DNA of 64,000 nt from Pseudomonas fluorescens (GTDB lineage: Bacteria; Pseudomonadota; Gammaproteobacteria; Pseudomonadales; Pseudomonadaceae): positions 273,077 to 337,076 of the forward strand of contig NZ_CABVIX010000005.1 of assembly GCF_902498185.1 (NCBI RefSeq), written 5' to 3'. A model generated the notes under the pieces. The model had not been told where the DNA came from. It made no database searches and saw nothing but the letters and a program-made list of their open reading frames with translations. Made by a program: the position numbers and the translations under genes. Shown piece by piece: positions 45,245 through 53,039 of the stretch (positions within the stretch are counted from its first letter, which is position 1; every line of letters starts with the position of its first letter).

Positions 45245-46249
45245 ATGAAGCGACTCCCAGCTCTCCTGGCTGCAGTGATACTCAGCTTCGCCGGCACCGC
45301 CACGGCTGCCGACGCCCGCACGCCGATCCACTTCGGTGCCATCGCTTGGGAAAGCGGCGCACTGACCACCGAAATCCTGCGCTTGATCGTCGAAAAGGGC
45401 TACGGCTACCCCACCGACACCCTGCCCGGCAGTACGGTCAGCATGGAAGTCGCCCTCGCACGCAACGACCTGCAGGTGATCGCCGAAGAATGGGCAGGCC
45501 GTAGCCCGGCATGGGTCAAGGCTGAGCAGGCAGGCCAGGTCTTCAGCCTTGGCGACACGGTGAAAAACGCCGAGGAAGGCTGGTGGGTGCCCGCCTACGT
45601 GATCAAGGGCGATCCCAAGCGCAACCTCAAGGCACTCGCACCAGACTTGCGCAGTGTCGACGACCTCAAGCGCTATCCCAAGGTGTTCAGCGACCCTGAG
45701 TCGCCTGACAAGGGCCGCTTTCTGAACAGCCCCAGCGGCTGGACCTCCGAGACGGTCAACAGCCAGAAGCTAAAGGCTTATGGCCTTGACCAGCAGTACG
45801 TGAACTTTCGCAGCGGATCGGGCGCCGCCCTGGATGCCGAGATCAATTCGGCAATCCGCCGTGGCCAGCCAGTACTCTTCTATTACTGGAGCCCGACCCC
45901 GTTGATGGGCCGCTTCGAGCTGGTGCGCCTGGAGGAGCCGCCATTCGACCCCCAAGCCTGGGCCACCCTGACGGATGCCAGAAATCCCTCGCCCCGCGGC
46001 AGCCGCTCCCTGCCGGCCAAACTCTCGATCGGTGTGTCGGCCGCGTTCCGTAAGCAGTACCCGGAACTGGTGGACACTTTCAGCAAAGTCGACCTGCCCA
46101 TCGATACGCTCAACAAGGCTCTGGCACACATGAGCGAAACCCGCCAGCCACCCGGTGAGGCGGCGCTGGCCTTCCTGCGCGACAACCCGGCAGTCTGGAA
46201 AGCCTGGATGCCTGGCGAGGTTGCCAGCAAGATCGAGGCCGGTCTGTGA
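45245..46249 (+). CDS. Glycine betaine/choline-type ABC substrate-binding protein
   Basis: 334 residues, with a signal peptide ending at GTATAADA (~21). OpuAC/ProX-like fold: HFGAIAWESGALTTEILRLI, EVALARNDLQVIAEEWAGRS and PVLFYYWSPTPLMGRFELVR, aromatic residues suited to a quaternary ammonium cage. It would deliver a betaine-like compound to the permease encoded next, with which it overlaps by 4 nt (GTGA). The ATG at 45245 begins the leader directly. No ATPase gene accompanies the pair. Confidence 0.88.
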   Translation: MKRLPALLAAVILSFAGTATAADARTPIHFGAIAWESGALTTEILRLIVEKGYGYPTDTLPGSTVSMEVALARNDLQVIAEEWAGRSPAWVKAEQAGQVFSLGDTVKNAEEGWWVPAYVIKGDPKRNLKALAPDLRSVDDLKRYPKVFSDPESPDKGRFLNSPSGWTSETVNSQKLKAYGLDQQYVNFRSGSGAALDAEINSAIRRGQPVLFYYWSPTPLMGRFELVRLEEPPFDPQAWATLTDARNPSPRGSRSLPAKLSIGVSAAFRKQYPELVDTFSKVDLPIDTLNKALAHMSETRQPPGEAALAFLRDNPAVWKAWMPGEVASKIEAGL

Positions 46250-47097
46250 GCAGCGGTTTTCCCGAAGCGCTGCAGTTCTCGTTCGCCGAACGCGTTAATC
46301 GCTTGGTCGACTGGCTGGTACTGAATTACGGCGATCACCTGCGCAGTGTCTCGGACAACCTCCTGCAATTGCTGGTAAGCCTCGAGAACCTGCTGCGCAT
46401 GATGCCCTGGTGGCTGCTCCTGGCACTGGTCGGGTTGCTCGCCTGGCACGCTTGCCGAAGCCTGCCCCGCGCATTGATGCTGGCTGGCCTGCTGCTGCTG
46501 ATCGGCATGCTGGGACTGTGGGACAAGCTGCTGCAGACCCTCGCCCTGGTCATGGTCAGCACCGGCTTGTGCGTGCTGGTCGGAGTGCCGCTGGGGGTGC
46601 TGCTCGCCAGCAGGCCGCTGGCCCGGCGCTTGATCATGCCAGTGCTCGACGTGATGCAGACGCTGCCCGCCTTCGTCTACCTCATCCCCGTACTCATGCT
46701 GTTCGGCCTGGGCAAGGTGCCGGCTGTATTCGCCACGCTGATCTACGCCCTCCCCCCGCTGGTGCGCCTGACCGAACTGGGCATGCGCCAGATCGATGCT
46801 TCCCTTCTGCGGGCCGCTGGCAGCCTGGGCGCCAACCGCTGGCAACGCCTGCGCAGCATCGCCCTGCCCTTGGCCCTGCCAAGCATCATGGCGGGCCTGA
46901 ACCAGTCAGTGATGATGGCCCTGTCGATGGTCGTAGTGGCGTCGATGATCGGTGCCCGGGGGCTGGGTGAAGACGTGCTGGCCGGCATCCAGACCCTGAA
47001 CGTTGGCCAGGGGGTAGAAGCGGGACTGGCCATCGTCGCCCTGGCCATGGTCATCGACCGCATCAGCCAGGCCTACGGGCAGCGCGAACGACCCTGA
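46246..47097 (+). CDS. Glycine betaine/choline-type ABC permease
   Basis: 283 residues from a GTG that overlaps the binding-protein stop. N-terminal helix region FAERVNRLVDWLVLNYGDHL, then about six membrane helices. The EAA-type loop is MRQIDASLLRAAGSLGANRW, where the ATPase docks. VLDVMQTLPAFVYLIPVLML is typical of ProW/OpuAB permeases. No opuAA/proV-like ATPase follows; instead a convergent TonB receptor starts 26 bp away. It must borrow an ATPase from elsewhere or be incomplete. Confidence 0.9.
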   Translation: MSSGFPEALQFSFAERVNRLVDWLVLNYGDHLRSVSDNLLQLLVSLENLLRMMPWWLLLALVGLLAWHACRSLPRALMLAGLLLLIGMLGLWDKLLQTLALVMVSTGLCVLVGVPLGVLLASRPLARRLIMPVLDVMQTLPAFVYLIPVLMLFGLGKVPAVFATLIYALPPLVRLTELGMRQIDASLLRAAGSLGANRWQRLRSIALPLALPSIMAGLNQSVMMALSMVVVASMIGARGLGEDVLAGIQTLNVGQGVEAGLAIVALAMVIDRISQAYGQRERP

Positions 47098-47123
47098 ATA
47101 CACTGCGCCGACGTCGCAGCCTG

Positions 47124-49292
47124 CTAGAAATCAATGGTTCCCGAGAATTTGACCAGCCGCGGATCGCCTTGGGTCAGGTAGCCGCCATTGGCCGACGCCC
47201 AATAGTTCTTGTCGCTGACGTTCTCCACGTTCATCCGCAAGGTGACGGCCTTTTCCTGCACCCTGAAACGATAACGCGCGCCGATGTCGAATCGATTCCA
47301 GGTCGGCAGGCTCAGCGTATTGGCAGGATCGGCATACTGCCCACCGGTACGCAGCATGCGCGCATTGAGGGCAAGGCCCTCAAGCCCCGGCACATCCCAG
47401 TCGACGCTGGCATTGAGCTGGAAGGTCGGCACGCCGACCGCATGGTTGCCATCGTTGGCGCCGTCCTGGGTGTTCTCGAGCTCGGTGTCCATGCGCGTAC
47501 CGCCAGCGATCAGGCGCAGGCCCGGGGTCGGTTCGCCAAAGACGCTGAGCTCCACGCCGCGATTGACCTGCTCGCCATCCTGGACGAACACTCCGTTCTG
47601 GTTGTAACCATCGGTGGGCCGCTCGATGCGAAAGACCGCAAGACTGGCGCCGTAGGTTTCGCGGTCAAGCTTGATCCCGGCCTCGACCTGCTTGGTCTCG
47701 GCCGGCGGGAATATCTCACCCACGTTGACTACATCCCCCGAGGCGGTCGCGCCCTGGGCCAGGCCCTCGATGCGGTTGACGTACAGCGAGACCGACGGCG
47801 TAGCCTTCCACACAATGCCGTAGACCGGGGTCGTCACCGCCTCGTCGTAGAACGCCGTGCGCCCAGCATCAGGTCCCTCGCCGTCATAGGCGTACCCCTC
47901 CACGCGCAGTTGCTGGCGGCGAACACCGGCGGTCAGCAACAGCGTGTCATCGAACAGGCCGACGGTGTCGGAGATGGCGAGGCTGCGGTTGCGGGTCTTG
48001 CCCGTCACGCCTGGATCGCCCAGCTTGCCGCCAGTGAAGGTGGCCGTGGTCGGCTTGGGCAGTGGGTCGGTGTGATAGATATTGGTGTCGGCACTGTCGT
48101 AGAAGACAAAGGCGTTCTCCTGCTGAGCCCAGATACTGGCGCCGCCGATGTTCAGCTGGTGGCTCACCGGGCCGGTCCAGAAGCGGCCATTGATTCCCCC
48201 CATGACCGTGGTGCTGTCTTCATTGTGCGGGATCAGCGAGCCGCCGATGCTTGCCGCGCCGCTGGCGGCATCGGTCAGCACGGGCGTTGCGTAGAAGCCG
48301 GTTTCGCGGGTGTGCTTGGCACCACCGGCCAGATAGGCGCTCCAGTTTTCGTTGAAGTCCCAGTCGCCACGCAACATGCCGAAGGTGTCTTCGGTCTCGG
48401 TATGCGTCCAGTCCTGGCCATAGTTGTGATCGGCGTCCGGCGCCCGCGGGATGCGCGTGACACCGGGCCCAAGGCGCACCGAGTTGCGCAGGAAGTTGAC
48501 CCGTTGCTTCTGGTAGCCCAAATCGGCGGACACCTGGAAATCGTCTCCACGATAGTCAAGTCCTGCGATGAACAGCTTGCTGCGATGATGCTGGTCTTCG
48601 ATGCCTGTCTCCCCTTCGCGCTGGGACAGGTTCAGGCGCGCGCCAAAGCGGTTTTCCGGGCCGAAACGCTGGCCGATGTCCAGATGCTCGCCCAGGCGCC
48701 CATCGGTGCTGAAGTCCTGGGTGTAGCGCCGGGTCGGCGTGTCGCCAGCGCGCTTGGGCTGGAGATTGACGTTGCCTCCAAGGCCGCTGCCGGTCGGGCT
48801 GGCACCATTTATGAACGCATTGGGTCCCTTCAATACTTCGACACGCTCCACCGCATCGGTAGAAATCATCTGCCTGGGCAGCACGCCGTACAACCCGTTG
48901 AACGACACATCATCGCCGTTCAGTGGCAGACCCCGTATGACAAAGACCTGTGACTGGTTGGCGAAGCCGAAGGACTGGCGCACCGAGGGATCATTGAGCA
49001 GAACATCGCCGATGTCCTCCGCCTGCTGGTCCTCGATGAGCTGGGAGGTGTAGCTGGTCATGGTGAACGGCACATCCATCATGTCCTGGTTGCCCAGCAC
49101 GCCCACCTGGCCGCCGCGAGCCACCTGACCTCCAGCGAACGGTTCGGGCAACTCGCCACGCGGTGCGACGAGGGCATCCGCACTGACCGAGGTGGCGCCG
49201 AGTTCGATGGCGCCATCGGCCGCCTGGGTGGCGACGCTGACGGAACAGCACAGGGCGAGCAAGGTCGGATGTATAGGACGTAATCGTGACAT
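47124..49292 (-). CDS. TonB-dependent siderophore receptor
   Basis: 722 residues, with a signal peptide ending at CCSVSVATQAADG (~25). The plug domain has VPFTMTSYTSQLIEDQQAED, FVIRGLPLNGDDVSFNGLYG and VERVEVLKGPNAFING; the barrel ends with a typical C-terminal Phe (GDPRLVKFSGTIDF). No N-terminal signalling extension is present, so it does not itself drive a FecI/FecR cascade. FiuA/FhuE-like hydroxamate receptors are the nearest style, but the ligand is not readable. ATG at 49292 with the leader directly after. Confidence 0.9.
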   Translation of the reverse strand: MSRLRPIHPTLLALCCSVSVATQAADGAIELGATSVSADALVAPRGELPEPFAGGQVARGGQVGVLGNQDMMDVPFTMTSYTSQLIEDQQAEDIGDVLLNDPSVRQSFGFANQSQVFVIRGLPLNGDDVSFNGLYGVLPRQMISTDAVERVEVLKGPNAFINGASPTGSGLGGNVNLQPKRAGDTPTRRYTQDFSTDGRLGEHLDIGQRFGPENRFGARLNLSQREGETGIEDQHHRSKLFIAGLDYRGDDFQVSADLGYQKQRVNFLRNSVRLGPGVTRIPRAPDADHNYGQDWTHTETEDTFGMLRGDWDFNENWSAYLAGGAKHTRETGFYATPVLTDAASGAASIGGSLIPHNEDSTTVMGGINGRFWTGPVSHQLNIGGASIWAQQENAFVFYDSADTNIYHTDPLPKPTTATFTGGKLGDPGVTGKTRNRSLAISDTVGLFDDTLLLTAGVRRQQLRVEGYAYDGEGPDAGRTAFYDEAVTTPVYGIVWKATPSVSLYVNRIEGLAQGATASGDVVNVGEIFPPAETKQVEAGIKLDRETYGASLAVFRIERPTDGYNQNGVFVQDGEQVNRGVELSVFGEPTPGLRLIAGGTRMDTELENTQDGANDGNHAVGVPTFQLNASVDWDVPGLEGLALNARMLRTGGQYADPANTLSLPTWNRFDIGARYRFRVQEKAVTLRMNVENVSDKNYWASANGGYLTQGDPRLVKFSGTIDF

Positions 49293-49374
49293 GGAAGGCT
49301 CCCGAGGGTAGGTGGAGGGCCTCCATGGCAATGAGAGTGCTTCCCAACGATGCTTGAGGCTAGCAGACGCTAGT

Positions 49375-49392
49375 GGAAACAATTACCAATGC
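49375..49392 (-). promoter_or_regulatory. Candidate Fur box upstream of the siderophore receptor
   Basis: On the minus strand ATTGGTAATTGTTTCC matches the Fur core at about 10 of 16 positions. It lies ~83 bp before the receptor ATG, as expected for iron control. The match is modest. Confidence 0.35.
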
Positions 49393-49548
49393 GATGCACT
49401 TTTTCGTTTACCGTGGGTCTACCCCCTCTTTTGACGCTTGCGATCCAATGCCCTGGTTCGATGTTTGGATCGACCGGGCGCAGTGAGACGCGCTTGTGTA
49501 GGATGGGCCCGGCTTATCGAGGCCGCTGCCAGCCATAGGGAGAGTTAC

Positions 49549-50400
49549 ATGCGCGTCCTGTCATCCGTTGTCTGCCTTGCCACCTTGTCGCTGGGCCTGG
49601 CTGGCCCTGCCAGCGCCCTGGCGGGTGAAGAGGCGCAACTGATCGATTCGATCAACGCTTTTCGCAGTCAGGCACAGCCCTGCGGGGGCGGGGCGTCGCT
49701 GGAGCTTGCGCCGCTCAACAGCGACACTCGCCTGGCGCTGTCGCCCGAGGGCACCCGCGACCTGCAGCAGGCCATGACCCGGGCGGCCTATCCGATGGTC
49801 AATGTGCAGGCGATCAGCTTGTCCGGACCGCGCGATGCGCGTTCGGCCATGACCGCCATCCAGGAAAGCTTCTGCCAGGTAGTGCTCGACCCTCAGTTCG
49901 TCGATATCGGCGTGAGTCAGGAAGGCCGTGACTGGCGCATCGTTCTTGCCCGGCCACTGCTTAGCGCACGCCTGGGCGACTGGCAGGCCGAGGGACAGAA
50001 ACTGCTCCAGGAAGTCAACGCCGCCCGCGCACAGCCACGCCAGTGCGGCGGCCAGCCGTTTGCCGCCGCAGGTGCGCTGGGCTGGAACAGTACCCTTGCC
50101 GGGGTGGCGGCCAACCACACCCGTTCGATGGCCAACCATAATTATTTCGACCATATCGACCGTGATGGCCGCACCCCCGGCGACCGCGCCGAACTGGCGG
50201 GCTACGCCTATCAGCAGGTCGGCGAGGCCATCGCGGCAGGGCGCGATACCCCCCGCAAGGTGGTTGACGGCTGGCTGGCCAGCTCTGGCCACTGCGCCAC
50301 CCTGATGAACCCCGATTTCCGCGACCTGGGCGCCGCCTATGCCACCGACCCCAAGAGCGATGCCGGCATCTACTGGACCGCGCTGTTCGGCGCTCCATGA
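49549..50400 (+). CDS. Secreted CAP-domain (SCP/PR-1-like) protein
   Basis: 283 residues, with a signal peptide ending near GPASALAGEE (~24). The C-terminal CAP domain carries AGVAANHTRSMANHNYFDHI, then RAELAGYAYQQVGEAIAAG and SSGHCATLMNPDFRDLGAAY, with the conserved His/Glu cavity residues. The N-terminal half (LLDSINAFRSQAQPCGGG-like start and a later QEVNAARAQPRQCGGQPF) shows the repeated NxxRxxxxxCGG entry motif, so it looks like a duplicated domain in which only the second copy is complete. Extracytoplasmic, role unknown. ATG at 49549 with GGGAGAG upstream. Confidence 0.87.
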   Translation: MRVLSSVVCLATLSLGLAGPASALAGEEAQLIDSINAFRSQAQPCGGGASLELAPLNSDTRLALSPEGTRDLQQAMTRAAYPMVNVQAISLSGPRDARSAMTAIQESFCQVVLDPQFVDIGVSQEGRDWRIVLARPLLSARLGDWQAEGQKLLQEVNAARAQPRQCGGQPFAAAGALGWNSTLAGVAANHTRSMANHNYFDHIDRDGRTPGDRAELAGYAYQQVGEAIAAGRDTPRKVVDGWLASSGHCATLMNPDFRDLGAAYATDPKSDAGIYWTALFGAP

Positions 50401-50636
50401 GCTTCGTGGTAGCGGGGCTGCCTGCTCCAGTCCCGTGACGGTGTGGCGCTGACGTTGACGCGCTGAGCGCTGCACGGCGGTGCGGAAACATTCTGATTGA
50501 TCACGGACGCCTGTCTCCCCGCCCCTTCCTTGAATTTGCAGAACGATCCTACACGCCGCAGTGGCGCTCATGAACTGCCCGGAATTGCGTGGCGACGCGA
50601 TAGTGGAAGGCCTTCCCGCAAACCGAGGCCTGCTGC

Positions 50637-52862
50637 ATGCCGCTCATCGAACACGCCCCTTCGTCACTCTCCAACCGGACCTCGCACCCGTTGATTGCAT
50701 CCGCCCTTGGCCTTGCCGTCACGGCTGCGCCCATGGGCAGCCTGGCAGACGACTCCCACCCGCCCATCCTGGAGCTGGACGCCCTGAATATCGATGCCGT
50801 GCACCCTGGCGGCTACCGTACCGAACGCTCGGCCTCGGCAAAGTACGCGGTTCCATTGCTCGACACCCCACAGACCATCACCGTGGTTCCCAGCCAGGTC
50901 ATCCAGGAGCAGCAGGCACTGAGCCTGCGACAGGTACTGGCCAACGTTTCCGGCATCACCTTCAACGCCGGCGAAGGCGGCGGCGGCTCGGGGGACAGCA
51001 TCAACATCCGGGGCTTCTCGGCCAACAGCAACATCCAGGTGGATGGCTTGCGCGACAGCACCCAGACAACGCGGTCCGACACGTTCAATATCGACCAGGT
51101 CGAGGTCATCAAAGGCCCCAACTCGGTATTCGGTGGCGCCGGCACCACCGGCGGAACGATCAACATCATTACCAAGCAGCCGCAACGGCTCGCCTTTACT
51201 CACCTGAGCGGCGGCATCGGTACCGACTACTATCGACGACTGACCCTGGATGCCAACCAGCCTCTGGAAGGCGTCGGCCATGACAGCGCGCTGCGCCTCA
51301 ATCTCATGGCTCATCGCAATGACGTGCCCGGGCGTACGCAGGTCGAACGCGGACGCTGGGGCATCGCGCCATCACTGCGCCTGGGCCTGGACGACTCCAC
51401 ACGCCTGATCCTGAGCGCTTCACATCTGGAGGACGACAATCTGCCTGACTACGGTGTCCCCGCCCTTGACGGCAAGAAGCTGGGGGGTGTCGACCGGCAG
51501 GATTACTTCGGCTGGAAAAACCTCGACAAGGAACAGATCCGGCAGAGTGCCGTGACGGCAGACTTCGAGCACGCGTTCAACGATGACCTGCGCGTACAGA
51601 ATCTCACCCGCTACAGCCACACCGACCGTGACACCACTGTCTCGGCCTCTCACGTCAAGACCGAGGGTTTATCCGCAGGCCGGTACGTACCCGCCGGCCC
51701 TCAGGCCTATGGCCGCGATGCTGTCACGACGCTGTGGATCAACCAGACGAATCTCACCGGCCAACTGGATCTCGCCAGCATGCGCCATGACCTTGTCGCA
51801 GGTGTCGAAGTCTCCCGCGAGACCATGAGGCTGGGTACCTACGACCATGGTTTGGGACGCACCTTGTATCCGGCAGACGGCTACGACCTCGGCAATCCGC
51901 CGGGGTACTGGTCGGGGCCAACCGCCAAGAACCGCAGCAGCCAGGCGCAGGCCGAGCTGACCAATCACGCACTGTTTGTCTTCGATACCATCGCGGTGCA
52001 TGAGAATTGGGACCTGAACCTGGGCCTGCGCTACGACAGGTTCAAGGGCGAAGTCGACAGCGCTGCCGTCGGCAAGTCCGCCTCAGGCTTCGAGTCAAGC
52101 GACAACGTGCTCAGCGGTCGAGCGGGCCTGATGTACAAGCCGACCGACAACGGCCGCATCTACCTCGCCTGGGGTACCGCCTTCAATCCCTCCGCCGAGG
52201 CACTGGTGGGTTCCGGCCGGGGCCTCACCGCCGAGACCGAGGGCCTGTCGCCGGAAAAGAACCAAACCTGGGAGCTGGGCACCAAGTGGGTGCTGCTGGA
52301 CAATCGGCTAGACGTGGACGCGGCGCTGTTCCGGGTCGAGAAGCGCAATGCCCGCGAGAACATGGCCGACGGGTCCACCCAACTGGCGGGGATGCAACGG
52401 GTACAGGGCCTGGAAGTCAGTGTGACCGGCCATATCAGCGACCAATGGGCGGTGTTCGCCAACTATACCTTCCTTGACAGCGAGACCCTCAAGGCCGCCG
52501 ACACACCAGCGGGTATCGCACGTGAGGGCCAGGCACTGGGCAACACTCCACGGCACTCGATGAACCTGTGGTCCACCTATGCGCTGCCGGCGGGCTGGAC
52601 CCTGGGCTACGGCGCGCGCCATGTGGGCGAACGCAACGTCACCTCGAGTACCGCGGCCAAACTGGATGCCTACTGGGTGCACAACGCCATGGCCGCCTAT
52701 CGGGTAAACGACAACATCGACCTGCAGCTCAACATCAACAACCTGTTCGACAAGGCCTACGTAGAGCGGGTGCGCCAGCAGAACGGTTCCGCGTCGCGCT
52801 CTTCCGCGATCGAGTATGGCGATGCGCGGTCGGCGATCGTTTCTGCCTCCTATCGTTTCTGA
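50637..52862 (+). CDS. TonB-dependent catecholate-type siderophore receptor (Fiu-like)
   Basis: 741 residues, with a leader ending near APMGSLADD (~38). The plug domain has LLDTPQTITVVPSQVIQEQQ, INIRGFSANSNIQVDGLRDS and VEVIKGPNSVFGGAG. The barrel ends with the C-terminal Phe of SAIVSASYRF. SANSNIQVDGLRDSTQTTRS is typical of Fiu/FcuA-like receptors for monomeric catechols. No signalling extension. The start ATG at 50637 has only a weak GAGG upstream. It stands between the CAP gene and gcd, both on the same strand but with separate promoters. Confidence 0.9.
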   Translation: MPLIEHAPSSLSNRTSHPLIASALGLAVTAAPMGSLADDSHPPILELDALNIDAVHPGGYRTERSASAKYAVPLLDTPQTITVVPSQVIQEQQALSLRQVLANVSGITFNAGEGGGGSGDSINIRGFSANSNIQVDGLRDSTQTTRSDTFNIDQVEVIKGPNSVFGGAGTTGGTINIITKQPQRLAFTHLSGGIGTDYYRRLTLDANQPLEGVGHDSALRLNLMAHRNDVPGRTQVERGRWGIAPSLRLGLDDSTRLILSASHLEDDNLPDYGVPALDGKKLGGVDRQDYFGWKNLDKEQIRQSAVTADFEHAFNDDLRVQNLTRYSHTDRDTTVSASHVKTEGLSAGRYVPAGPQAYGRDAVTTLWINQTNLTGQLDLASMRHDLVAGVEVSRETMRLGTYDHGLGRTLYPADGYDLGNPPGYWSGPTAKNRSSQAQAELTNHALFVFDTIAVHENWDLNLGLRYDRFKGEVDSAAVGKSASGFESSDNVLSGRAGLMYKPTDNGRIYLAWGTAFNPSAEALVGSGRGLTAETEGLSPEKNQTWELGTKWVLLDNRLDVDAALFRVEKRNARENMADGSTQLAGMQRVQGLEVSVTGHISDQWAVFANYTFLDSETLKAADTPAGIAREGQALGNTPRHSMNLWSTYALPAGWTLGYGARHVGERNVTSSTAAKLDAYWVHNAMAAYRVNDNIDLQLNINNLFDKAYVERVRQQNGSASRSSAIEYGDARSAIVSASYRF

Positions 52863-53039
52863 TCCAGCGTGCCCTGTCGCACCGCGCCAGGGCGCAGCCC
52901 CCAGATGATCTATGCTTCAAGGCTTGACCAGTGTCCAATTGTCGCAGCGACAACCGGTCTCAGTTTAATTATGTACCAACTTGTTAATTAGCTTGCTAAG
53001 GGTATAAACTTCGCCCATTCAACAGCGAGACTTTTCGGC

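Noticed and set aside
47169..48953. 594-codon open frame antisense to the siderophore receptor
   Set aside because: High-GC shadow of a strongly coding strand. The receptor has clear plug and barrel motifs; the shadow has none.
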